From contig CAZKTA010000008.1 of assembly GCA_964555645.1 (NCBI GenBank), forward strand, positions 65,462 to 129,461: a DNA stretch of 64,000 bases, in the 5' to 3' direction. The stretch comes from DTLC01 sp964555645 (GTDB lineage: Bacteria; Verrucomicrobiota; Verrucomicrobiia; Limisphaerales; DTLC01). Shown here piece after piece: positions 15,639 through 24,800 of the stretch. The position numbers were made by a program, and so were the translations under genes. Below the pieces are notes generated by a model, which saw nothing but the letters and a program-made list of their open reading frames with translations, had not been told where the DNA came from and did no database searches. Position 1 is the stretch's first letter, and every line of letters starts with the position of its first letter.

Positions 15639-17228
15639 CTAAAGTTGCACAACGTGGATGTCGCTGATGTCGGGGTCTTTGATTAATTCCTCGAGCGCTT
15701 CACGAGGTGGAGCGCTGTCCAGGTTCAGCACCGTCAACGCGCGCCCGCCTGCAATGTCGCGGTTCAGACTCATGGCAGCAATGTTTACGTTGTGTCTGCC
15801 CATTAATGTCCCGACCCTGCCGACCATGCCCGGGCGGTCCTTGTTGGTCAGCAACAACAACACGCCTTCGGGAATGATCTCAACAGGGTGACTGTTTATC
15901 CGCACAATACGCGCCTGAGCACGCGGCCCGTAAAATGTGCCTGCAGCCGATACCTTGCGCTCGCCACCGCAAGCCTCCACATGCAGCCATTCGGTAAAAT
16001 CTATCTCCTCGCTAGATTTAATTTCCTCGACTACAAGCCCGATTGATCTGGCAATAATTCTGACGTTGACATAGTTGACGTCTTTACCCTCGACAGATTC
16101 AAGAAAACCCTTTAACACAGCTCGCGCAACCGGGTCGCCCGGTATCTCTGCAGCCTTGCCGCCGTATGTGATCACAAGCTTTTCGTTCCGCTTCGGACCG
16201 AGCTGAGCAACGAGCCGCCCCAGTTTTTCGCCCAAGGTCAGATACGGTTTCACCAATGCGTATGTCTTAGCATCCAGCGTCGGCAGGTTCACCGCGTTTC
16301 GCACTGCGCCGGTTAGCAAAAAGTCCAGGATTGCTTCTGCGACCTCGATACCGACATGTTCTTGTGCTTCAGTTGTACTTGCGCCAAGGTGCGGTGTCAT
16401 GATCACCTCTGGCAACGTGCGCAACGGAAAATCTGCTGGGGGCGGTTCGTTCTCAAACACGTCCAGTGCCGCACCAGCCACATGCCCACTCTTGATAGCG
16501 ACATACAGGTCGGCCTCGTTGACGATGCCGCCGCGTGCACAGTTGATGAGCCTGACGCCGCGTTTCATTTTTGCAAAAGCATCTGCATTGAGCATGTACC
16601 GGGTTTCATCCGTCAGGGGCATGTGCACCGTTATGAAGTCCGACTCAGCGTAGAGCTTGTCAAGCTCGACAAGTTCAACCTGCAGGGCCTGTGCACGCGC
16701 TAGGCTCAAATACGGGTCATATGCAAGCACGCGCATTCCAAAGGCTAAAGCGCGTTTTGCAACTTCACTGCCGATCCGGCCCAGGCCAAGCACGCCAAGT
16801 GTCTTACCGTAAAGCTCGATGCCCTGGAATGCTTTTCGGTTCCACTGGCCGGTTTTCATTGATTCATGCGCCTGCGGGATTTTGCGCGCCAAGGCCAGTA
16901 ACATCGAAAAACTCAGTTCTGCAGTTGAGATCGTATTGCCCCCGGGCGCATTCATCACAACTATGCCGCGGGCTGTTGCAGCCTCCACATCTATATTGTC
17001 AACACCAGTGCCGGCCCGGCCGACCACACGCAGTTGCGGCGCGGCTTCAATGACTGCACGGGTTATTTTGGTCTCCGAGCGCACTACAATGGCGGCGGCA
17101 TCAGATACCAACGGGACAAGCTCGGCCTCGGAATGTTTCCTGTCCAGAACCACAACGTTAAACTCAGGCCGGCTTTTTAAGAGGCTGATGCCCTTTGGCG
17201 AAACTGGGTCACAAACCAAAATTTTCAT
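15639..17228 (-). CDS. serA: D-3-phosphoglycerate dehydrogenase
   Basis: 529 residues from ATG 17228; a GTG two codons upstream is an alternative start. First step of serine synthesis, oxidising 3-phosphoglycerate with NAD. NAD-binding GLGRIG is at 148-153. Catalytic residues are R232, E261 and H280 (NCARGG, DVFENEP, MTPHLGAS). The C-terminal half has the allosteric substrate-binding domain and a final ACT domain (IPEGVLLLLTNKDRPGMVGR onward), as in the long type 1 enzymes of Mycobacterium and Bacillus. It is followed 34 bp later by the PpiC gene on the same strand. Confidence 0.95.
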   Translation of the reverse strand: MKILVCDPVSPKGISLLKSRPEFNVVVLDRKHSEAELVPLVSDAAAIVVRSETKITRAVIEAAPQLRVVGRAGTGVDNIDVEAATARGIVVMNAPGGNTISTAELSFSMLLALARKIPQAHESMKTGQWNRKAFQGIELYGKTLGVLGLGRIGSEVAKRALAFGMRVLAYDPYLSLARAQALQVELVELDKLYAESDFITVHMPLTDETRYMLNADAFAKMKRGVRLINCARGGIVNEADLYVAIKSGHVAGAALDVFENEPPPADFPLRTLPEVIMTPHLGASTTEAQEHVGIEVAEAILDFLLTGAVRNAVNLPTLDAKTYALVKPYLTLGEKLGRLVAQLGPKRNEKLVITYGGKAAEIPGDPVARAVLKGFLESVEGKDVNYVNVRIIARSIGLVVEEIKSSEEIDFTEWLHVEACGGERKVSAAGTFYGPRAQARIVRINSHPVEIIPEGVLLLLTNKDRPGMVGRVGTLMGRHNVNIAAMSLNRDIAGGRALTVLNLDSAPPREALEELIKDPDISDIHVVQL

Positions 17229-17683
17229 ACGCACGAAGCCGCAGTTTACCGTTCCAGTTTAACAGGTCAAACAATCAAATCGTACTCGACGTCAAACCCG
17301 GCTCTCTCGCCACCTCACCCCGCAGTCTTGGACTTCGGGCAACTGCAGCCCGTCGCGACTGCTTAGCGCAGATGCGCTTTTCGACCATGTGCTATTCCAC
17401 TCCGGGAACTCCATTTGCACATTCAGCTTTGATGGGGCGTCCCCACCGTGGTTTTTCGCCGCGCCGCTCCCGAGCTGCCGGCGTCGAAAAAACACGTTCG
17501 CAGAAGGCAAAACCTTTGGAGACATTAGAAATTTTTTCGCATTTACACTGCATTTTTACCTGTAGCAGCAAAGGATCAAGCCTGTGTTGTCCAAGAACCT
17601 GACAGGCAAGAAAGTTACAGAATTTACGTGGGGTTACAGCCTATCACAGTCAATGTTGTCCGATTCATGTCCGGGAATTTGAC
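17229..17683. other. Intergenic region upstream of serA
   Basis: 455 bp without a convincing gene. It should contain the serA promoter (reading leftward). A GGGAATTTGACATGGC segment lies at about 17673-17688, just at the start of the next small open frame. Confidence 0.4.
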
Positions 17684-17959
17684 ATGGCCATTACACAAGG
17701 GCGAGCTGAAAGACTCGGACGCCAAAGCAAAAAGCATGCGTTCCTGACATTTTTGACGTTTTTGGCTTGCAATATGCTACAGCCAAGAAACATGAAGTCC
17801 GTGGTTTTCAGAGCCAAGAAATCTGGCGGTTTCGTTGAGGCCACTTTGGAACCGGTAAAGGAGCGGCGCAAAGTATCTTTTGGGCTTGTGGACTTTGTGT
17901 TAATTGCTGCAATTTTGCTTTGCAGTTGTGGGCTAGTTTGCTTGATCATCACCCGGTAG
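17684..17959 (+). CDS. Possible small single-span membrane protein
   Basis: 91 codons from ATG 17684; internal starts at 17774 and 17792 are possible, the last giving a 55-residue protein. The C-terminal 25 residues form a hydrophobic helix (FVLIAAILLCSCGLVCLIIT) after a basic/acidic segment (EPVKERRKVSFG). Support comes from the intrinsic terminator 42 bp past its stop. No homologous family is recognised and no strong ribosome-binding site is seen, so it may be spurious. Confidence 0.4.
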   Translation: MAITQGRAERLGRQSKKHAFLTFLTFLACNMLQPRNMKSVVFRAKKSGGFVEATLEPVKERRKVSFGLVDFVLIAAILLCSCGLVCLIITR

Positions 17960-18001
17960 TGGCCTGAACGATCGCCGTGGAGGCCGTGCAAAACGAAAAA
18001 T

Positions 18002-18046
18002 GCCTGACTCGTGCCCGGCTCTGAGCATGAGTCAGGCTCAGTTTTT
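18002..18046 (+). terminator. Rho-independent terminator (bidirectional)
   Basis: A 13-bp stem with a single G-T pair joins 18002-18014 and 18025-18037 around a 10-base loop, followed by GTTTTT. The left side has an A-rich tract that becomes TTTTTCGTTTT on the minus strand, so it could stop transcription from both directions. Confidence 0.8.
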
Positions 18047-18647
18047 GCACACGACCACTGAATCCCCGCAACTAATCAACGCATAAAACACCTTATTGGC
18101 CTGACAAAACCCGATAGCCGGGTTTAAATTTTAACCCACAAACTCATGCGGAACCGCTACCTCATAGTTTTTTTGCACAGCGGCACTTTAATCGCATACT
18201 ACACCTGAATCCTTAAAAACATTTATGGGTCGTACACCCGCGCGGTGAAATGCAGGGCGAGTCCAGCAAATGCGGCATGCGAGCAGCCCCCAGCAGGACC
18301 GGTTTTTCACGCGCCGTGTTTTCTTCCGTCAGAACCAGTGCGCACGCGCCAAAGCGTGTTGCATTACCACGGGATGCATTTTTCCTGCAGTTGCGATAAA
18401 GAACAGCCCTCCAATGGATCCGATTCTTGGAGGGTGCGGTTCAGCCTGGGCCATTGCTAATCCCAGACAGGGGTTCGGGCCCAAACCGACCTTGGATGAC
18501 CAGATCCTACCCGAGCCCTGTGCGATCGGCGAAGAAACCCACCCTCTAATCCCGAACGTGCCAGTGCGCTGATTCGGGACCGGGCGCGTGGACGGCGTAT
18601 TCCACCAGCCCGGCTTTTGGTAGGGTGCCCTCGCCCAGACAACAGAA

Positions 18648-18742
18648 ACAGTGTGCTGTCTGAGAGGCAAGATGCCTCCAGCACGTTGATTTTGCATCCG
18701 CACAGAAATCTGCGTCTTTACGTCTCTGCAGTTTGGTTTTGA
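18648..18742 (+). repeat. Imperfect direct repeat, copy 1
   Basis: Begins AACAGTGTGCTGTCTGAGAG, includes GGCAAGATGCCTCCAGCACG, and ends in a TGCGTCTTTACGTCTCTGCA segment. It shares the layout and most bases with copy 2 about 205 bp downstream. GGCAAGATGCC is a small palindrome. Confidence 0.6.
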
Positions 18743-18852
18743 ACACACACGACTGTACGTCGTTACCATAAGAAAACTCGGACGCATGTGGCCGGCCGTA
18801 CAAAAATGTTGGAGGTAGGCACATCCCGCCCATGCGGAACTGAGGCACCCGC

Positions 18853-18946
18853 AACAGTGCGCTGTCTGCCGGCAGGATGCCGACAACACGTTGGTTTGTT
18901 CATGATCATACCTCAGCGGTCTTTGCGTCTTTGCGGTTTGATTGCA
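18853..18946 (+). repeat. Imperfect direct repeat, copy 2
   Basis: Begins AACAGTGCGCTGTCTGCCGG, includes CAGGATGCCGACAACACG, and ends with TTTGCGTCTTTGCGGTTTG. A related core (CACTGTCTGCTGGCAACATA) lies at 51350-51369. Confidence 0.6.
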
Positions 18947-19191
18947 GAGGCGTGGGGCTGACCAACAAAACCACAAGGCGTATTCTTTTGTGCAGTTGTG
19001 GCGAAGCGCAATACTCTGTGTCGCTACGGATTCAACCTCCACATAGCCGGCTTTACCCAAAACCGCCTCGGACAACATCGTACCAATCGCCTCGCAGAAG
19101 TCTTGCATGAGGTCGAACGGTGTCGTAACATTAAGCCGGCAGTTGGAGGATTTGATCCTAAGCCAAACCTAACTGCCAAGCATAATAGGAT

Positions 19192-19266
19192 GCCAATGTA
19201 GCTCAGCGGTAGAGCAACGGTTTCGTAAACCGTCGGTCGTCGGTTCGATCCCGACCATTGGCTCCA
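19192..19266 (+). tRNA. tRNA-Thr (anticodon CGU)
   Basis: Complete cloverleaf: acceptor GCCAATG pairs with CATTGGC, D-arm GCTC/GAGC, anticodon stem ACGGT/ACCGT with loop TTCGTAA, T-arm GTCGG-TTCGATC-CCGAC, and an encoded CCA at 19264-19266. The anticodon CGT reads ACG codons. No intron. Confidence 0.97.
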
Positions 19267-19533
19267 GCTTCAAATTCAACGGCCCCACCACTTTGCTTTG
19301 CATAAATCCCCACAGCAAGACCTGATTCTTAGACGGAGGCTTGCTGCCCTTGCGGCCGAGTCGGCTTTTGCTCGCACGAATTATTGCACTTGAGCAATGG
19401 CACAGTTTGCATCTGATCGCATTACTTTACAGTTTTGCCGCTGCGTTTTTGACCGTTGCTATCCGGCTCTGCGGGTGGCCATTAGAACCTACTTACCACC
19501 GAGGCGAGTTCATGTGTCGGTTCAACTCGTGGA

Positions 19534-20235
19534 TTAGCCTGGCTGGGGCGGTTGTTCACCGTTTTGCAATGCAGCTTCGGCGGCTTCAAGGCTCGCATAG
19601 TACACGCCGAGGTTGTGTTGGGCTGTTTTGTCCCCCTGACGCGCGGCGCGTATGAACCATTTGAGTGCCTCGCGCATGTTTTGCGGTACACCACGCCCAA
19701 GCTCATAGCACAGACCTAAGTTGCATTGTGCAGGTGCGCAATCTTGTTCTGCGGCACGGTGATACCATTTGGCAGCCTCGATGTAATCTTGCTCAACCAC
19801 TAAGCCGTTCTCGTAAAACACGCCCACATTGAACTGCGCCTGCGGTTCGCCGCGCTCTGCTGCTGCATAGTACCATTTGAATGCCTCCGCCAAGTTTTGC
19901 GGTACGCCTTCGCCAGTCTCATATAAAACGCCGAGATTGAATTGTGCAGCAGGGTCTCCCTGTTCAGCGGCGCGCCGGAACCATTCTGCTGCGATACTCA
20001 TGTCTTTGGCAACGCCCTGGCCCAATTGATAACACAGTCCAAGGTAACACTGTGCAGGTGCGTCCCCTAGTTCTGCTGCGCGCCTGAACCACGCGACTGC
20101 CTCGCGGTAGTCTTGTGCGACACCGTTGCCGGTCTGGTAACACACACCCAAATCGCGTTGTGCAACAGGGTCACCTGCTTCGGCTGCCTTGCGCATCTGT
20201 TCAAACGATGTCCAGACCCGAATTTTCTTTGGCAT
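19534..20235 (-). CDS. Sel1-repeat (SEL1/TPR-like) protein
   Basis: 233 residues from ATG 20235. After a short N-terminal segment it consists of five full Sel1 repeats and one partial, each with the pattern AQxxLGxxYxxGxGVxQDxxEAxxWxRRAAExGD. Sel1 repeats form a superhelical scaffold for protein-protein contacts. There is no signal peptide or enzymatic domain, so it is probably a cytoplasmic adaptor. Partners cannot be inferred from neighbours, since it is flanked by two tRNA genes. Confidence 0.88.
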   Translation of the reverse strand: MPKKIRVWTSFEQMRKAAEAGDPVAQRDLGVCYQTGNGVAQDYREAVAWFRRAAELGDAPAQCYLGLCYQLGQGVAKDMSIAAEWFRRAAEQGDPAAQFNLGVLYETGEGVPQNLAEAFKWYYAAAERGEPQAQFNVGVFYENGLVVEQDYIEAAKWYHRAAEQDCAPAQCNLGLCYELGRGVPQNMREALKWFIRAARQGDKTAQHNLGVYYASLEAAEAALQNGEQPPQPG

Positions 20236-20503
20236 GGCGTAGCTCAGTTTCAAACGATTTCGTTTTGGCACTGGTGCAATCTAGCTCCGCCCATGATCGC
20301 GAATTAAAATACAGTGGTGTTCAACTGCGTTGCAAGCCGCACCGTTTGCAGGATTGAACACGGAGCAAATAGACATGCGCCTGTTCCGTGCGCTCGTTTG
20401 CGGTTGTGCTTGAGTATGGCAAACGTAATGCCTGTCGTTTAGCCAGCTTTCAGATGCGATACTTGGTTGACCGCGACACTGCTGCGTGCGATCCGGTACA
20501 GCA

Positions 20504-20579
20504 TGGTGGGCGATGCAGGATTCGAACCTGCGACCACCTCCGTGTAAGGGAGATGCGCTAGCCACTGCGCTAATCGCCC
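20504..20579 (-). tRNA. tRNA-Val (anticodon UAC)
   Basis: The reverse complement folds as acceptor GGGCGAT/ATCGCCC, D-arm GCGC/GCGC, anticodon stem TCTCC/GGAGG with loop CTTACAC (anticodon TAC), T-arm GCAGG-TTCGAAT-CCTGC, and an encoded CCA at the 3' end. 76 nt, complete. Confidence 0.96.
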
Positions 20580-20672
20580 AACACGCATCTTAACCTAGAC
20601 CGACCCAAACGCATTGACAACGCCAAACATTTTGCTTCACCTGGGCGTTGCCCAACGTAACATTCACTGCGC

Positions 20673-21173
20673 ATGAATGGTTCGGGTTCAACCACAATCA
20701 AACTAAGCGATTTTCTCAGCCCGGCCACGGTCGAACTGAATTTAACCGGAACCGACCGTGATTCTGTACTGGCTGAGCTTGTGTCGTTAATCCCAGAGAT
20801 AGCTGACCAGCCGGATGCACAGGCGACCTTGCTCCGTGCGTTAATCGAGCGCGAGCAACTTCACAGCACCGGCATCGGCGACGGCATTGCACTGCCGCAC
20901 GCGCGGAATGCGTTGGTGGGATTGGTCAACCGGCCTGTGGTGGTTTTCGGGCGTCACCCCACAGGTGTCCCATATGGCGCAATAGATGGGTTGCCGGCAC
21001 GCCTTTTCTTTTTGCTGATTGCGCCCACAGTCACGCAACATCTTGCAATGCTGGCGCGCATCAGTCGGCTGTTGCGCGACACTAAGCTGCGCCAAAACCT
21101 GCTCGAAGCCAAAACGCCCGAGCAAGTCGCGGCTTTAATACGCGACGCTGAAGCTAGGATGATTTCTGCCTGA
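20673..21173 (+). CDS. ptsN: PTS EIIA domain protein (fructose/nitrogen type)
   Basis: 166 residues, a stand-alone EIIA of the fructose/PtsN class. The phospho-accepting histidine is H76 in GIGDGIALPHAR, the family signature. The C-terminal half has the usual LFFLLIAP and LAMLARISRLLRD segments. No EIIB/EIIC transporter genes are nearby, so a regulatory role as in nitrogen PTS is more likely than sugar uptake. Confidence 0.88.
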   Translation: MNGSGSTTIKLSDFLSPATVELNLTGTDRDSVLAELVSLIPEIADQPDAQATLLRALIEREQLHSTGIGDGIALPHARNALVGLVNRPVVVFGRHPTGVPYGAIDGLPARLFFLLIAPTVTQHLAMLARISRLLRDTKLRQNLLEAKTPEQVAALIRDAEARMISA

Positions 21174-21265
21174 TTGACCAAGCACTTATACTTTACCGCC
21201 CGCGAAATGGCATCTTGGGTCGTGCCTGGTTCTCTGTGGACGGCTGTGCCGAGTGTCTGCGGAGC

Positions 21266-21793
21266 TCACTTATGCAAATGTGAATTCGTAGGCTCGAGCT
21301 CGCCTGCAAACCCGAGCTGCCGCAATGCCTCAAACAAAACCAACGCAACGCAGTTGGACAAGTTCAGCGAGCGCGCTTCAGGGTTAAACATAGGGATCCG
21401 CAGCCAATGCGACCGGTGCCGCTCAAGCAGGGCAGGCGGCAACCCCGCGGTTTCCCGACCAAAAACGAGGTAATCTTCCGGCCCGAACTGCGCTTGTGTG
21501 TAAAGCTTCGGACCGCCCTGCTCGATAAACCACAGCCGCGCGCCTAGTCCCACCCCGCGTTCGAATTCAGCCCAGCTCCGCCAGCGCCGTACTTCGACCT
21601 TGTCCCAATAATCCATTCCGGCGCGTTTAAGTTGCGCATTGTCGAGTCTAAACCCCAATGGCTCGATCAAGTGCAATCGGGTGAGAGTTGCCGCGCACAG
21701 CCGGGCAACGTTACCTGTGTTTGGTGGGATCTCGGGTTCAACCAAAACTACGTTCACCTCGGACAGCCTGCCGCGTTGGTTGCTGCGTGTCAA
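21266..21793 (-). CDS. trmL: tRNA (cytidine(34)-2'-O)-methyltransferase
   Basis: 175 residues. SPOUT-fold methyltransferase with the TrmL start VNVVLVEPEIPPNTGNVARLC, the AGMDYW segment, GRETAGLP and the C-terminal MFNPEARSLNLSNCVALVLF that forms the knot and SAM pocket. It methylates the wobble ribose of tRNA-Leu isoacceptors in E. coli. About 13 residues precede the usual start. It lies 51 bp from the end of the large repeat protein gene on the same strand. Confidence 0.9.
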   Translation of the reverse strand: MTRSNQRGRLSEVNVVLVEPEIPPNTGNVARLCAATLTRLHLIEPLGFRLDNAQLKRAGMDYWDKVEVRRWRSWAEFERGVGLGARLWFIEQGGPKLYTQAQFGPEDYLVFGRETAGLPPALLERHRSHWLRIPMFNPEARSLNLSNCVALVLFEALRQLGFAGELEPTNSHLHK

Positions 21794-21844
21794 TCAGCCC
21801 CGGCGTCGGCCAAGTCAACCTCACAGATTTGTCAGCGGCGCCTG

Positions 21845-24800
21845 TTAAGGCACCATGCGAACGCGGTAGAACCCATGCGAGTTTGTTGTCGGGTGTGCGA
21901 CAATGCACTCGGGCGGTGTTGCCGGCACATCCCTCAACACGGGCACGAGCCGTTGGCCGATGTCGTCGGTCCATTCCAAATCGTAAGTTTCGTCTGTCCG
22001 ACTCCACCAGCGCAGTTCAACAATGTTTGTGCCGACCTTGGGCGGCGCGCTGAACGCAAACTCAGTAGGCGTGCGTTCAAACTCGCGCGCTTCCTCGCCG
22101 CCACTGGCATATTCAACCAGCCGGTAAATGTAGGTCACATTGGATTGGCCGGTGCTGTCCACCAGCATGTAGATTGCGCCGGCCGGATTCTGCGGTGGGA
22201 TGCGGTCCTGGTTTACCTTGACCCAGTCCAAGCTGTTGGTCGGACGACGGAACAGATCGAACCCTTCGCATTCGACTTCTTCAAGTGTGCGCCAGGCTAC
22301 CATGACCGTGCCGTTGGTGGTAAAAGCGCGGAAATACGCCAGCGGTTGCGTGCTTTGCAGCTGGCTGAAGTAAATCCTGTGCGTGCCGTAGTGGATGTAC
22401 CAACCTGGTTGGCCCGGCACTTCGCCACCGTTAGGCAAACCACCAAATTCGCCCTCCACAGCTTGTGCCCGGCGCACGAAGACATATTGGCGGCTGCTGT
22501 CCAATGCACCCATGAGTTCGAGTTGGGCCATGGGCTGGATTGTCAACCGCCCTGCCTGCTGCAGGTCCAATGCGTCAATTGCTGAGGGTGTGTCTGTGAC
22601 CTCCAATCGCAATGTGCTGTTGTCAGCCAGCATCACGTCGTTGTTGAACTTGAGCGTGCCGATGGGAATACCCGGTTCGAGCGTGCCTTCGACCCGAATC
22701 CGGCCGTGGACTGTGCCATTGCCCTTGAGCGTTTGGCGTTGCCCCAGCAAAAACCACTCTGCCAGCACGCCGGACACGTCAAAAATAGCCCCGCTGCCAA
22801 CGCTGATGCTCGGAGTGAAATCAATCGAACCGCGACCGGCCAACGCTAGAACGCCTTCTGAAATCGTCGTCGGCCCATGATATGTATTCCGGCCTGTGAG
22901 CGTGACCGTCCCCGTACCGGTCTTGACCAGACCGACGCGCCCAGCAAGTGTGGCTGAAACCAGGCCGTCTCGAACGTCGAAGTCGTTGGCTGCGCTCAGT
23001 GTGCCCGTGCCCGAGATTATGCCCTGGGCTAATGTCAAGGTGCCAACCGTCTCGTTGTAAACTCCCATGTCGAAGATGCCGCCGTTGATGTTTAGCGCAG
23101 CAGCATCTGCAAGCCGTTCGCTGGCGCCCAACGTCAGCGTTCCGCCGGTAAGGTTGACTGTGCCGGACGCAACGGTCCCGTTAAGCGCCAGTGTTCCTTC
23201 CGAAACAGTTGTGCTGCCGGCGTAGGTGTTCGCGCCCAAAAGGACCAATGTGCCAGTGCCGTTCTTCAGCACCGCGCCGTTTGAGATGACGGCTGAAATG
23301 CGCAGATCTTCAGGGGCGGCGCCGTTGTCAACGTTGATCGTGCGCGCACCGCCCAGCAGGTCAACGTAACCTGCGATGCTGGACATCTGGTTGCCAATGG
23401 CGGTGATGTTACCGCCGAGTCCCAGCGTTCCCTTGCCACTGGTAACACTGCCGCCTGAGAGCAACAAGTTACCGATCCGCGCACTGAAATTATTCAGGTC
23501 AAGCACGCCTTGTTGGCCGACAGTTACGGCGGCATTACTGGCGAGTTGGTCATTGTCAAGCAGCCGGACGGTGGCTAAGGTCATCAACGGGCCCTCAATA
23601 ACCAGATCGCCCGGCACAGCGACCGTGCCTGCAGGTTTAGCAAGCAGCAGTGTGCCATCTGACACATAGGTTGTGCCACCGTAGCTATTGGCCAGTGAGC
23701 CGCTCAGGGTGAGTGTGCCTGCGCCAAGTTTAAATAGACTGGTACCGCTGCCTGTGATCTGATTGTTCACAGCCACGTCGCCCAGTGCGTTGATGGTCAG
23801 CGCATGGCCGTTACCGGACACTGAGCCACCCAGGCCGAGTGTCGAGCCAAAATCACATTGGACGGTCGCCGCCGAGCCGAGTGTGACTGGCCCGGTCCAG
23901 GCATTGTTGCCCGCCACATTTCGCAGTGCACCCAAACCTCCGCCTGTTCCGTTAAGCTCAAGCGCCTCACCGCTGATCACCAGCAACCCGGCAATGCCAC
24001 TGCGCAGTTCCAGACGTGCGCCGGGGCTGACACCCGTCCCGCCCGCTGTCGAGCCTAACGCAGTAGCAGTGGTAACCGTCAGTACCCCTGCGCCTACGAC
24101 GGTCTCGCCGTCATAACTATTGTCGCCGCTGAGCACCAACCGGCCCGCGCCGGTCTTGGAAATCCCGCCGTTGACCACATTGGCTGTGAGGGAAAGGTCG
24201 TCATCGGCCGTGCCGTCAGTCACAAAAACGGTTTGGTTCATCCCGCTGAGATTGAGGTTGCCACTGATCGTTGCGGTTTGATTGCCCAAAGAGTTTATGC
24301 CGCCGCTCAGCGTCAGCAGACCTGTGCCCGTTGCAACACTGCCGTTGCTGAGCGTTAGACTGCCGATGCTCGTGTTGAAGTTGTTCAGGTTCAACAAGCC
24401 GGAGGTGCCGACCGTCACGTTGCATCCGCCAGTGAGTTGACCGTCGGCGTCCAGCCGCACCTCGGCCGCGTTCGCGCCGCCAATGAACAGGTTGCCAGGC
24501 ACAGCGATGCCGCCGCCTGATTTAGCCAGCGCCAGCGTTCCTTGATTGACATACATCGCCCCGCCGAAAGTGTTGGGTGTGGCACCGGTGAACGCCAGCG
24601 TGCCAGCGCCGCTCTTGATCAGGTTGAAGTTCCCGGAAATGGCGTTATTCAGAACAAGACCAAGCCCAGTATCCACGCCAATGGCGCTGTCGGCTGCTAA
24701 CGTGACCGGGCCGCCAAAGATGTTACTGCCGCTCACAGCGTAAAGCGCGCCGCTGCCACTTATGCCCGAGCCGGACAATGTCAAAGGCTCGGCCGCTGAA

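Larger units (their letters stand above)
18047..19191. other. Gene-poor region with dispersed repeats
   Basis: No supported gene in 1.1 kb. A 259-codon minus-strand frame (18329-19108) crosses both repeat copies and has Cys/His/Arg-rich, non-protein-like composition. The region contains the direct repeat pair at 18648-18742 and 18853-18946 and a GGTAGGGTGCC element near 18620. Confidence 0.5.

Noticed and set aside
18329..19108. A 259-codon minus-strand frame in the gene-poor region
   Set aside because: It crosses both copies of a non-coding direct repeat, has no domain, signal or helix pattern, and is Cys/Trp/Arg-rich as expected for chance frames in this base composition.
21632..22585. A 317-codon plus-strand frame
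   Set aside because: Antisense to trmL and the C-terminal part of the beta-strand repeat gene. Composition is Cys/His/Arg-rich, and it spans two real genes.
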